Source: Lysobacter gummosus (GTDB lineage: Bacteria > Pseudomonadota > Gammaproteobacteria > Xanthomonadales > Xanthomonadaceae). From it: a stretch of DNA of 64,000 bases. The stretch lies in NCBI RefSeq assembly GCF_001442805.1, contig NZ_CP011131.1:4526001-4590000 (forward strand). The letters run 5' to 3'. A program made the position numbers and the translations under genes. The notes under the pieces are model-generated. The model did not search any database and was not told where the DNA came from. It worked only from the letters and a program-made list of their open reading frames with translations. Positions 26,840 through 38,148 of this stretch are shown piece after piece (position 1 is the first letter of the stretch; each line of letters starts with the position of its first letter).

Positions 26840-27723
26840 TCGGGCTTCTCGTCGGGATCGACTCCCGCGTCTCGTCCGTGCAGATAGGTCAGGCCGGTAA
26901 TCTGCTCCGACACCAGCCCGATCAGGAAAACGATGACCGAGGCGCTGAGCATCAACGCACTCATATTGGTAAACCGACCCTGGGTCGCGAAGGTCCAGGC
27001 GTAGTGGCCCAGGCCCAGCAAGGCGAAGGCGATCGCCGTCGGCGCGAACAACTTCAAGGGCGAATAAAGCGTGGCGATCTTGAAGATGATCAGCAGAAAA
27101 CGAACGCCATCGCGCAGAGGCCGGATGTGGCTTTGCGTGCCGACGCGCCGCGCAACCTCGATCGGCACATAGGTAACCGGATAGGCGCTGCGAAAGAACG
27201 CCATCGTGCTGGTTGTCGGATAACTGAACCCGTTGGGCAGCAGATGCAGGAACTCGCGGAACTTGCTCGCCCGCACCGCCCGGAAGCCGGAGGTGAGGTC
27301 GAGCACCTTGTGTCCGGTCATCCAGCTGGCCAGGCGGTTGTACAGCGCGTTGGCCAGGCCGCGGCCGACGCTGGCCTGGCCGCCCGAGCTGCGGGCACCC
27401 ACGACCATGTCGTAGCCCTGCTGGAGGCGCTCCAACAGCAGCGAAATGTGGTTCGGATCATGTTGGCCGTCGGCGTCCATGAATACGATGACCTCGCCGC
27501 TGGCCGCGCGGGCGCCGCGCTTGATGGCCGCGCCGTTGCCCATCGAGTACGGCGAGGACAGGACCCTGGCCCCCAGCTGGGCGGCGACGGCGGCGGTGTC
27601 GTCGGTGGAACCGTCGTCCACCACGATGACCTCGGCGGCCGGAAACGCCTGGCGCAGTGCCGGCAGCGTGCGCTGCAGCCCCTCCGACTCGTTCTTGGCC
27701 GGTAAAACGATAGATATATGCAT
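26830..27723 (-). CDS. GT2 polyprenyl-phosphate glycosyltransferase (DPM1/GtrB-like)
   Basis: 297 residues from the ATG at 27723 with a strong GGGGAGGTG ribosome site. The GT-A domain has ISIVLPAKNESEGL, VIVVDDGSTDDT and the metal-binding FMDADGQHDP (DxD). Two C-terminal membrane helices (FAPTAIAFALLGLGHY and LMLSASVIVFLIGLV) fit enzymes that load a sugar from a nucleotide donor onto polyprenyl phosphate. It is the first gene of the ten-gene minus-strand run and is divergent from pilB. Confidence 0.82.
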   Translation of the reverse strand: MHISIVLPAKNESEGLQRTLPALRQAFPAAEVIVVDDGSTDDTAAVAAQLGARVLSSPYSMGNGAAIKRGARAASGEVIVFMDADGQHDPNHISLLLERLQQGYDMVVGARSSGGQASVGRGLANALYNRLASWMTGHKVLDLTSGFRAVRASKFREFLHLLPNGFSYPTTSTMAFFRSAYPVTYVPIEVARRVGTQSHIRPLRDGVRFLLIIFKIATLYSPLKLFAPTAIAFALLGLGHYAWTFATQGRFTNMSALMLSASVIVFLIGLVSEQITGLTYLHGRDAGVDPDEKPEWR

Positions 27724-27758
27724 GCCACCTCCCCGTGGCGCAGGATACCGTGTCCAAG

Positions 27759-27787
27759 TTGGACTCGATACCGCCGGGCTGCAGAAT
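27759..27787 (+). promoter_or_regulatory. Weak candidate promoter of pilB
   Basis: TTGGAC at 27759 and CAGAAT at 27782 with a 17-base spacer lie in the 134-base gap between the divergent GT2 gene and pilB. Matches to consensus are three and four of six, so this is only a suggestion. Confidence 0.25.
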
Positions 27788-27857
27788 AGCGACACCGGTC
27801 AGCTCGCCAGGAACTGAGATTGAGGTAAAGTCAGGGTGGGGAAAACTGAGGGCTGAA

Positions 27858-29588
27858 ATGTCCACCGTCGCTACTGCCAATTTGGTGGGGATCACCGGCA
27901 TCGCCCGGCGTTTAGTCATGGACGGCGCCTTGGACGAGGTCAAGGCGCGCGAAGCCATGACCGCGGCCAGCGCCGAGCGCAAGCCGCTGGCGACCTACCT
28001 GGCCGAACACCGGCTGGCCACGTCGGCGCAGTTGGCCGCGGCCAACTCGATCGAGTTCGGCGTACCGCTGTTCGACCCCGCCGCGATGGATCCGGGCCAG
28101 TCCGCGATCCGTTCGATCAGCGAAGAGCTGATCCGCAAACATAACGCGCTGCCGCTGTTCAAACGCGGCAACAAGCTGTTCATCGGCCTGTCCGACCCGA
28201 CCAACACCGCCGCGCTCGACGACATCAAGTTCCAGACCAACGCCGCCGTCGAGGCGATCCTGGTCGATGACGAGCTGATCCGCCGCTCCCTGGACCGCTG
28301 GCTGGAGAGCTCCGACCAGCTCGCCGCCGCGGTCGGCGACGGCGAAGGCCTGGATACGCTGGAGATCGGCCGCGACGACGACCTGGCCAATGTCGGCGCC
28401 GACACCGGCATCGACGCCAAGGGCGACGACACCCCGGTCGTGAAGTTCATCAACAAGGTGTTGGTCGATGCGATCCGCCGCGGCGCCTCCGACATCCATT
28501 TCGAACCCTACGAAACCGAATACCGCGTGCGCCTGCGCATCGACGGCCTGCTCAAGCAGGTCGCCAAGGTGCCCAACAAGCTGCATGCGCGCATCGCCGC
28601 GCGCCTGAAGGTCATGGCGCAGCTCGACATCGCCGAGAAGCGCGTGCCGCAGGACGGACGCATCAAGCTCAATCTGTCCAAGACCAAGCAGATCGACTTC
28701 CGCATGAGCACCTTGCCGACCCTGTTCGGCGAGAAGATCGTGCTGCGTATCCTCGACGGCAGCGCGGCGCGGCTGGGTATCGAGAAGCTCGGCTACGAGG
28801 ACCACCAGCGCGATCTGTTCGTCAGTGCGGTGCAAAAGCCTTACGGCATGGTCCTGGTGACCGGCCCGACCGGTTCGGGCAAGACGGTGTCGCTGTACAC
28901 CGCGCTCAACATCCTCAACGACGACCAACGCAACATCTCCACGGTCGAAGACCCGGTCGAAATCCGCGTGCCCGGCATCAACCAGGTACAGATGAACGTC
29001 AAGCGCGGCATGACCTTCGCCGCGGCCCTGCGCAGCTTCCTGCGTCAGGATCCGGACGTGATCATGGTCGGCGAAATCCGCGACCTGGAAACCGCCGAAA
29101 TCGCCATCAAGGCCGCCCAGACCGGCCACATGGTGCTGTCCACCCTGCACACCAACGACGCCCCGCAGACCATCGCGCGCCTGATGAACATGGGCGTGGC
29201 GCCGTACAACATCACCTCCTCGGTCACCCTGGTGATCGCCCAGCGCCTGGCCCGCCGCCTGCACGACTGCAAGCGCGAGGTGCATCTGCCCGAGCACGCC
29301 CTGCTCGCCGAAGGCTTCACCCCCGAAGAAATTGCCGCCGGCGTCAAACTCTATGAGCCGGTCGGGTGCCCGGATTGCACCGAAGGCTACAAAGGACGTA
29401 CCGGCATCTATCAGGTCATGCCCATGACCGACGAAATCCAGGCCATCGTGCTCGAAGGCGGCAATGCGATGCAGATCGCCGCCGCCGCCATCCGGTCGGG
29501 CGTGCGCGATCTGCGCCGCTCGGCCTTGGACAAGGCGATGAACGGTGTCACCAGCCTGGCCGAAATCAACCGCGTAACCAAGGACTAA
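27858..29588 (+). CDS. pilB: Type IV pilus extension ATPase PilB
   Basis: 576 residues from the ATG at 27858 (GAGGG ribosome site). The cytoplasmic hexameric motor drives pilin polymerisation. N-terminal MshEN-type domain (about 1-160), N2 domain (DIHFEPYETEYRVRLRIDG), Walker A GPTGSGKTVSLYT near 340, Asp box VEDPVEIRVPGINQVQ, Walker B VIMVGEIRDLETAEIA, His box STLHTNDAPQT. The zinc region is unusual: the usual CxxC...CxxC shows only one Cys in the first half (LHDCKRE) and GCPDC in the second. First of the pilB-pilC-pilD-coaE run. Confidence 0.97.
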   Translation: MSTVATANLVGITGIARRLVMDGALDEVKAREAMTAASAERKPLATYLAEHRLATSAQLAAANSIEFGVPLFDPAAMDPGQSAIRSISEELIRKHNALPLFKRGNKLFIGLSDPTNTAALDDIKFQTNAAVEAILVDDELIRRSLDRWLESSDQLAAAVGDGEGLDTLEIGRDDDLANVGADTGIDAKGDDTPVVKFINKVLVDAIRRGASDIHFEPYETEYRVRLRIDGLLKQVAKVPNKLHARIAARLKVMAQLDIAEKRVPQDGRIKLNLSKTKQIDFRMSTLPTLFGEKIVLRILDGSAARLGIEKLGYEDHQRDLFVSAVQKPYGMVLVTGPTGSGKTVSLYTALNILNDDQRNISTVEDPVEIRVPGINQVQMNVKRGMTFAAALRSFLRQDPDVIMVGEIRDLETAEIAIKAAQTGHMVLSTLHTNDAPQTIARLMNMGVAPYNITSSVTLVIAQRLARRLHDCKREVHLPEHALLAEGFTPEEIAAGVKLYEPVGCPDCTEGYKGRTGIYQVMPMTDEIQAIVLEGGNAMQIAAAAIRSGVRDLRRSALDKAMNGVTSLAEINRVTKD

Positions 29589-29592
29589 GCCC

Positions 29593-30855
29593 ATGTCCGC
29601 GACCCGAACCGCCACCAAGCAAGCCACACAGACCGCAGTACGCCGGGCCAACCCGCTCGACATGTTCGTCTGGCAGGGCACCGACAAGCGCGGCATCAAG
29701 ATGAAGGGCGAGCAGGCGGCCAAGAACGCCAACCTGCTGCGCGCCGAACTGCGCCGGCAAGGCATCACCCCGACCGTGGTCAAGCCCAAGGGCAAGCCGC
29801 TGTTCGGCGCCTCCGGCAGCCGCATCACCCCGGGCGAAATCGCGATCTTCAGCCGCCAGATCGCCACCATGATGAAGTCGGGCGTGCCGATCGTGACCTC
29901 GCTGGAAATCATCGGCGAGGGCCACAAGAACCCGCGCATGAAGAAGCTGCTGAACTCGGTGCGCGCCGACCTGGAAAGCGGCTCGTCGCTGCACGAGGCC
30001 ATGAGCAAGCATCCGGTCCAGTTCGATGAGCTTTACCGCAACCTGGTCAAGGCCGGCGAATCGGCGGGCGTGCTCGAAACCGTGCTCGACACGGTCGCCA
30101 ACTACAAAGAAAACATCGAAACCCTCAAGGGCAAGATCAAGAAGGCCTTGTTCTACCCCGCCACCGTGGTCGCGGTGGCGATCCTGGTCAGCGCGATCCT
30201 GCTGATCTTCGTGGTGCCGCAGTTCCAGGCCACGTTCAAGAGCTTCGGCGCCGACTTGCCGGCCTTCACGCTCATGGTCATCGGCATGAGCGATTTCATG
30301 ATTTCATGGTGGTGGGCGGTATTGCTGGTGGTGATTGGCGCCGCCGTGGCCTTCATCATGGCCAAGAACCGCTCCCCCGCCTTCGCCCACTTCCTCGACC
30401 GGGCCATGCTCAAGATCCCGGTCGTCGGCCAGATCCTGCACAACGCCGCGATCGCCCGCTTCGCCCGCACCCTGGCGGTGACCTTCCGCGCCGGCGTGCC
30501 GCTGGTCGAGGCACTGGACACCGTGGCCGGCGCGACCGGCAACGTGGTCTACGAAAAGGCGGTCCTGCGCATCCGCGACGACGTCTCGGTCGGCTACCAG
30601 GTCAACATGGCGATGAAGCAGGTCAACCTGTTCCCGCACATGGTGATCCAGATGACCGCGATCGGCGAAGAGGCCGGCGCACTCGACACCATGCTGGTCA
30701 AGGTCGCGGAGTTCTACGAGCAGGAAGTCAACAACGCCGTGGATGCGCTGTCGAGCCTGCTGGAACCGCTGATCATGATCATCCTCGGCGTGATCGTCGG
30801 CGGCATGGTCGTCGCCATGTATCTGCCGATCTTCAAACTGGCTGCGACGATCTGA
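29593..30855 (+). CDS. pilC: Type IV pilus inner-membrane platform protein PilC
   Basis: 420 residues, four bases after the pilB stop. Two GspF domains: the first with FSRQIATMMKSGVPIVTSLEI and GSSLHEAM, the second with RFARTLAVTFRAGVPLVEALD and FPHMVIQMTAIGEEAGALD. Three membrane helices (about 190-215, 235-255 and 390-415). It couples PilB to the growing pilus. The N-terminus is basic (KQATQTAVRR) before the family motif FVWQGTDKRG. Confidence 0.96.
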   Translation: MSATRTATKQATQTAVRRANPLDMFVWQGTDKRGIKMKGEQAAKNANLLRAELRRQGITPTVVKPKGKPLFGASGSRITPGEIAIFSRQIATMMKSGVPIVTSLEIIGEGHKNPRMKKLLNSVRADLESGSSLHEAMSKHPVQFDELYRNLVKAGESAGVLETVLDTVANYKENIETLKGKIKKALFYPATVVAVAILVSAILLIFVVPQFQATFKSFGADLPAFTLMVIGMSDFMISWWWAVLLVVIGAAVAFIMAKNRSPAFAHFLDRAMLKIPVVGQILHNAAIARFARTLAVTFRAGVPLVEALDTVAGATGNVVYEKAVLRIRDDVSVGYQVNMAMKQVNLFPHMVIQMTAIGEEAGALDTMLVKVAEFYEQEVNNAVDALSSLLEPLIMIILGVIVGGMVVAMYLPIFKLAATI

Positions 30856-30876
30856 TCGGCAAAGTATCCTTCGCAC

Positions 30877-31764
30877 ATGGCATTTCTAGATCAGAACCCC
30901 GGCCTCGGGTATCCGCTCGCGGCCGGACTCGGACTGCTGCTGGGCAGCTTTTACAACGTGGTGATCCTGCGCCTGCCCAAGCGATTGGAGTGGGAGTGGA
31001 AGAAGGACGCGCGCGAGGCCCTGGAGCTGCCGGAGATCTACGATCCGCCGCCGCCGGGCATCGCGGTGGAGCGCTCGCACTGTCCGCACTGCAAGCACCA
31101 GCTGTCCTGGTACGAAAACATCCCGGTATTCAGCTACTTGGCGCTGCGCGGCAAGTGCCGGCACTGCAAGACGCCGATCTCGATCCAGTACCCGGCGGTC
31201 GAACTGCTGACCATGCTGCTGATGGTGGCCTGCGTGGCCCGCTTCGGCTTCGGCTGGCAGGGCTTCGGGGCGATGGTGTTCACCAGCTTCCTGATCATCC
31301 TGTCGGGCATCGACCTGCGCACGCAGTACCTGCCCGACAGCCTGACCTTGCCGCTGATGTGGCTGGGCATCATCGCCGCCAGCGATAACCTGTATTTCCC
31401 GGTCAAGCCGGCGGTGCTCGGCGCGATCGCGGGCTTCACCAGCCTGTGGCTGGTGAACTGGGTCTACAAGCAGTATCAGGTCGTGGTCAAACGGGTCAAA
31501 GACCCGCGCGAAGGCATGGGCGGCGGCGACTTCAAGCTGCTGGCGGCCATCGGCGCCTGGGTCGGGCTCAAGGGCGTGCTGCCGACGATTCTGATGTCGT
31601 CCCTGGTCGGCGCGGTGATCGGCTCGATCTGGCTCGCGGTCAAGGGCCGCGACATGGGCATTCCGATTCCGTTCGGCCCCTATTTGGCGATCGCCGGCTG
31701 GATCGTTTTCTTCTGGGGCGAAGCGCTGCTCCAGGCCTATCTGCGGTTCTCCGGGCTCGGCTGA
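30877..31764 (+). CDS. pilD: Prepilin peptidase / N-methyltransferase PilD
   Basis: 295 residues with about eight membrane segments. An N-terminal domain has the zinc-binding CxxC pairs CPHCKH and CRHCKT; the peptidase part has the two catalytic aspartates, in GIDLRTQYLPDSLTLP and GGGDFKLLAAIGAW (GxGD type). It cleaves the MKKQQG and MKPQKG leaders of the two pilins and methylates the new Phe. It lies 21 bases downstream of pilC and two bases before coaE. Confidence 0.96.
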   Translation: MAFLDQNPGLGYPLAAGLGLLLGSFYNVVILRLPKRLEWEWKKDAREALELPEIYDPPPPGIAVERSHCPHCKHQLSWYENIPVFSYLALRGKCRHCKTPISIQYPAVELLTMLLMVACVARFGFGWQGFGAMVFTSFLIILSGIDLRTQYLPDSLTLPLMWLGIIAASDNLYFPVKPAVLGAIAGFTSLWLVNWVYKQYQVVVKRVKDPREGMGGGDFKLLAAIGAWVGLKGVLPTILMSSLVGAVIGSIWLAVKGRDMGIPIPFGPYLAIAGWIVFFWGEALLQAYLRFSGLG

Positions 31765-31766
31765 GC

Positions 31767-32387
31767 ATGGCCGCGTTCTGCGTCGGCGTGACCGGCGGCG
31801 TGGCCTCGGGCAAGAGCGAGGTGACCCGGCGCTTCCAGGCGCTGGGCGTGGTCGTAGCCGATGCCGATGTGGCCGCGCGCGCCGCGGTCGAGACCGGCAG
31901 CGAGGGATTGGCCCAGGTCGTCGCGGCCTTCGGTCGCGACATTCTCGATGCCCAGGGCGCGCTCGACCGCGCGGCGATGCGTCGGCTCGTGTTCGGCGAT
32001 GAAACCGCGCGGCGCCGGCTGGAAGCCATCGTCCATCCGCTGGTGCGGGCGATGCTGCGGGCGCAATGCGAAGCCGCCGCGGGCGTCTATGCGATAGCGG
32101 CGATTCCGCTGCTGGCCGAAGGCGGCGGGCGCGAGGCTTATCCGTGGCTGGATCGTTGCCTGGTCGTGGACGTGCCGGTGGCGGTGCAGCAGGCCCGGGT
32201 GATGCGCCGCGACGGTATCGAGGTTGAACTGGCCCAACGCATGATCGCGGCCCAGGCGACGCGCGAAGCGCGGCTGGCGATCGCCGACGACATCCTCGTC
32301 AACGACGGGCCGATCGAGGCGCTACAGGTGCAGGTCGAGGCGCTGGACCGGCGCTATCGGGCGATGGCGGAGAGCCTGCGAGGCTGA
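31767..32387 (+). CDS. coaE: Dephospho-CoA kinase
   Basis: 206 residues. P-loop GVTGGVASGKSEV at the N-terminus, DADVAARA (catalytic Asp), and HPLVRAML, all typical of CoaE, which phosphorylates dephospho-CoA in the last step of CoA synthesis. The start ATG is two bases after the pilD stop; the pilD-coaE pairing is common in gammaproteobacteria. Confidence 0.95.
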   Translation: MAAFCVGVTGGVASGKSEVTRRFQALGVVVADADVAARAAVETGSEGLAQVVAAFGRDILDAQGALDRAAMRRLVFGDETARRRLEAIVHPLVRAMLRAQCEAAAGVYAIAAIPLLAEGGGREAYPWLDRCLVVDVPVAVQQARVMRRDGIEVELAQRMIAAQATREARLAIADDILVNDGPIEALQVQVEALDRRYRAMAESLRG

Positions 32388-32625
32388 AGGCGCACGGCAG
32401 GCTGAGTCAAAAGCCTCGGATTTGAGGGCGTACGGCGAATTGAGCCGAAGGCGTCGGCCCTGAAGACACCCCCACAAGGATCTCCGCGACTGCGGCAGGA
32501 TTTTTGTGGAAGAGCCTTCAGGCCCGATGCCTTTCGGTCCGATAGCACCGCCCCTGCCCGCTTGAACCCTTGCAGACTGCTCTAAGCAGACCATCGCGGC
32601 CGCTTGAGCAAGGACGCGCACCGCC
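32388..32625. repeat. Spacer with a degenerate dispersed-repeat copy
   Basis: No gene. GTGGAAGAGCCTTCAGGCCC followed by GATGCCTTTCGGTCCGATA (about 32505-32546) is a worn copy of the GTGGGAGGGGCTTCAGCCCC-GATGCTTTTCGATC repeat found as an inverted pair at 61140-61244. coaE and the Nudix gene converge on this spacer; no clear T-tailed terminator is seen. Confidence 0.45.
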
Positions 32626-33679
32626 TCAAGCAGTCGCCCACAAACTCCGTATCGCGGCGATGCCTTGGGCACCATGGCGTCGCGCTTCATCGAGATCGCC
32701 CGGACCCAGCCCGCCGATCGCATAGATCGGCAGCGACACCGATTCGCGCAAGGCCGCGAACGCTTCCCAGCCGATGCCGAGCACGCTCGGGTGGCTCGGG
32801 GTCGGCCTGATCGAGCCGACGACGGCGAAATCGCAGCCCAGCGCCTGCGCCGCGCGCAGTTCATCGGCGTCGTGGCACGAAGCGGCCAGCACCGCGCCGG
32901 CCGCGATCGGCCGCTCGCCCAGCTCCCGCAACTGCGCCGCGCGCAGATGCAGGCCGGCGCCGAGCGCGTTGGCCAGGGCGATGTCGCCGTTGATCAGCAC
33001 CTCGGCCTTGGCCGCGCGGCAACGCTTGACCGCGGCCGCCGCCAGACGCGGCCAGCGTTGCCCGTCGCCGGCGCCCAACTCGGGCGCGCGCAGCTGCACC
33101 CGGCGCACACCCGCGGCCAGCGCGCGCGACAGCGCGGCCAGCCATTCGTCGTCGTTGTCGCCGGGTTCGGGCGTAACCAGGTAGCGATCGGCCTGCTCCA
33201 GCGCCGCCACCACCGGCCGGTCGGCCGGCGGCATCGCGTAGCTGGCGAGCTTGTGCGGCGGCACCCACATCAGAGCCTGGCCCTCGCGGCCGCGCGCGCT
33301 GCCGCGCCAGGCGCGGATCTCACGCACGTCCAGGACCAGTCGTTTGTCGGGATACGCCTGCGGCACCCGGATCAGCGCGGCGCCGACCTCGGTCTCGATG
33401 CCGAGTTCTTCCTGCAGCTCGCGGCTCAACGCCGCCTCGGCGGTTTCGCCCGGCTCGCGCTTGCCGCCGGGGAACTCCCACAGTCCGGCCAGATCGCGGC
33501 CTTCGGTGCGGCGGCTCAACAGGATGCGGCCGCGTGCGTCGCGGATGACTCCGGCGACGACTTCTACGAGCCGGGATTGGAGATTCGGGATTGGGGATTC
33601 GGAAGCACCGGCCTCGCGACCGGCAAGTCCGGATTCGGCTTTGCCATTCCCGAACCCCGAATCCCGAATCCCGCCTTTA

Positions 33680-33696
<17 letters not shown>
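32626..33696 (-). CDS. Nudix hydrolase (MutT) - thiamine-phosphate-synthase-like fusion
   Basis: 356 residues. Residues about 40-165 are a MutT-type Nudix domain with the box [23 protein letters not shown]; this class hydrolyses 8-oxo-dGTP. Residues about 170-356 are a ThiE/TenI-like TIM barrel ([36 protein letters not shown]), a fusion seen in related bacteria next to secA. The only start codon is the ATG at 33696, inside the secA 3' end. The first 40 residues ([13 protein letters not shown]...) are encoded by an inverted GGATTCGGGATT repeat rather than Nudix sequence. Whether the ThiE part is active is unknown. Confidence 0.85.
33573..33674. repeat. GGGATTCGGGATT inverted-repeat element, copy A (inside the Nudix-ThiE gene)
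   Basis: Left arm GGGATTGGAGATTCGGGATT plus GGGGATTCGG, right arm ATTCCCGAACCCCGAATCCC plus GAATCCCG, with about 40 bases between. It lies in-frame at the 5' end of the Nudix-ThiE gene. Three other copies are at 41074, 45647 and 54496. Confidence 0.75.
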
Positions 33697-36400
<2,704 letters not shown>

Positions 36401-36761
36401 GAACGGGTCCGTGTAAAGCGAACGGGGTTGCACAGGCGGGACGTGTTAAGAACGCGTTGCCGCCGGCAAGTTCCCCAGGAATCCAGTCGATCGGCCGATC
36501 CGTCGCGCTAGGGCTCCCCTTGCGGTTCGCCGAAACGAAATCGGGGGCGCCATGCGCCCCCGATCGGATCGAGCCTGGTCTTTGGCCACACGCATTCTAG
36601 CGTGGGGGGCGACCTGAACGGTATCAAGGGGGATGTGCGCCTATCGAATGTGGGACTTTGCCCAATTCGGGGGTTCGCAGTTGCCGTCTATCGTTCCGGC
36701 CCGCCGCGGTGCGGCGGGCGTTCGACGGGCCGCGAGCCAATGGCTCGCAAGCAGGCCCGCC
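36401..36761. other. Spacer between the M23 peptidase gene and secA
   Basis: 361 bases, no gene and no recognisable SecM-type leader. It holds the palindrome GATCGGCCGATC (36489-36500), the terminator-like hairpin at 36540-36564, a CCACACGC..GCGTGG hairpin near 36586-36606, and a GCCCGCCGC..GCGGCGGGC hairpin at 36699-36719 just after the peptidase stop. The secA promoter should lie near 36420-36530. Confidence 0.45.
36525..36564 (-). terminator. Likely terminator upstream of secA
   Basis: TCGGGGGCGC / GCGCCCCCGA perfect stem with a CAT loop; read on the minus strand it is followed by TTTCGTTTCG. It would end transcripts from the M23 peptidase gene before secA. Confidence 0.5.
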
Positions 36762-37673
36762 TTACCCTCTGAGCGGCGACTGCTGGTTGAGGAACTTGAC
36801 CGGATTGACGACCCGGCCGCTTTCCCAGACCTCGAAGTGCACGTGGGCGCCGGTGGAGCGGCCGCTGGAACCGGCCTTGGCGATCTCCTGCCCGGCGCGG
36901 ACCAGCTCGCCGACCTTCATCAGCAGACGCGAGTTGTGCGCGTAGCGAGTCACGTAGCCATTGCCGTGATCGATCTCGACCACGTTGCCGTAGCCCGAAC
37001 GCACGCCGGAGTAGCTGACCACGCCGTCGGCCACGGCCAGGACCGGGTCGCCGACGTCGGCTTCGAAATCAATGCCCTTGTGGAACGCAGCGCCGCCGTT
37101 GAACGGATCGGCGCGGCCGCCGAAGCCGGAAGTGATGTAGCTGTTGGCGATCGGCGCGCGCGAGGGCACCGCGTTCATGTCGATCTGGCGATTGAACAGC
37201 AGCGCTTCGAGCACCGACAGCTGTTCGCCGGAAGCCTTGAACTGGCTTTCCAGCTGGTCCATGCCGGCGTTGAGCTCCGGCTTGGCCATGTCGCGCACGG
37301 GACCGGCGCCACCGACGCCGACCGGCTTGTTGAAATCGAACTCGCCGTCCTGCAGCTGGCCGATGCGGGTCAGGCGCTCGCCCAGGGCGTTGAGGCGGTT
37401 GGCCTCGGCCTGCAGCTCGCCCATGCGCGCGGCCAGGGCGTTGATCTCGCGCTGCGCGTCGCGGCGGGTCGCGGCGATCTGGCCCTGCTGCTGGGCCAGT
37501 TCGGCGCGTAGCATGCGGTTGTCGGCGATGCCGGCGCCGGCACCGATGGTGACGCCGGTGCCGAGCAGCAGCGCCATGACGAGCGCGGGGCGGCGAGCGC
37601 CGATCCGGCCGCACTGCTGGAAGAAACCATCCAGCCTGGCGCGCGTGTTGTTTACGATGGATTGATAGGTCAT
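36762..37673 (-). CDS. M23 family peptidoglycan metallopeptidase
   Basis: 303 residues. One N-terminal membrane anchor (about 27-50), a coiled-coil (AELAQQQGQIAATRRDAQRE..., 55-100), and a C-terminal LytM/M23 domain with zinc ligands in GAAFHKGIDFEAD and HVHFEVWESG. It is a periplasmic endopeptidase or an EnvC/MepM-like regulator of wall hydrolysis. An M23 gene between lpxC/dciA and secA is also found in Pseudomonas. Its ATG (37673-37671) sits only seven bases from the dciA start on the other strand. Confidence 0.9.
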   Translation of the reverse strand: MTYQSIVNNTRARLDGFFQQCGRIGARRPALVMALLLGTGVTIGAGAGIADNRMLRAELAQQQGQIAATRRDAQREINALAARMGELQAEANRLNALGERLTRIGQLQDGEFDFNKPVGVGGAGPVRDMAKPELNAGMDQLESQFKASGEQLSVLEALLFNRQIDMNAVPSRAPIANSYITSGFGGRADPFNGGAAFHKGIDFEADVGDPVLAVADGVVSYSGVRSGYGNVVEIDHGNGYVTRYAHNSRLLMKVGELVRAGQEIAKAGSSGRSTGAHVHFEVWESGRVVNPVKFLNQQSPLRG

Positions 37674-37680
37674 GTGTCCG

Positions 37681-38148
37681 ATGTCTGATTACAAGCCCAA
37701 AAGGCCGCCATCGCGCGGCCCATCCTCGCCGCGCATCGCTATGGATGCGCTGGCGGGAGCAGACCCCGCTACCGGCAACCCGGGCGGTTCCATCGTCCGG
37801 CGAGCGCTGTGGCTCGACGAACTGGACCGTCGGTTACGCCCCTACCTGCCGCCTTCGATCGCCGCGCATGCGCGGCTGGCCAACTTCGAACGCGGCAGGC
37901 TCGTGTACGTCGTCGATGCCCCGGTGTGGCGCGCCAAGCTTCGGCTCGCGGCTCCGGAACTGCTCGACGCAGCCCGATCCATCGGACTGGATACGGCCGA
38001 ACTCGTCGTCAAGACGACGGTTCCCAACCCGGCGGCAGCACCGGTTCGGAAGGCCAAACCCATGTCGGCCGCGACGCAAGCTGCGCTGCAGGCCGCACTG
38101 GCGTCGTTGAACAAGCCCGATCCGTCGGGTTCCAACGATGCCAGCTGA
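37681..38148 (+). CDS. dciA: DUF721/DciA-family protein
   Basis: 155 residues from the ATG at 37681 (an in-frame ATG at 37672 is an alternative; GGT-rich sequence upstream suits either). The DUF721 core is RRLRPYLPPSIAAHARLANFERGRLVYVVDAPVWRAKLRLAAPELLDA. DciA is the replicative helicase loader in many bacteria lacking DnaC; the lpxC-dciA-M23-secA neighbourhood matches Pseudomonas. The tail is Ala/Lys-rich and probably disordered. It is alone on the plus strand here. Confidence 0.78.
   Translation: MSDYKPKRPPSRGPSSPRIAMDALAGADPATGNPGGSIVRRALWLDELDRRLRPYLPPSIAAHARLANFERGRLVYVVDAPVWRAKLRLAAPELLDAARSIGLDTAELVVKTTVPNPAAAPVRKAKPMSAATQAALQAALASLNKPDPSGSNDAS

Noticed and set aside
36401..36530. SecM-like arrest leader upstream of secA
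   Set aside because: No ORF with a signal sequence and arrest motif was found between the M23 gene and secA.
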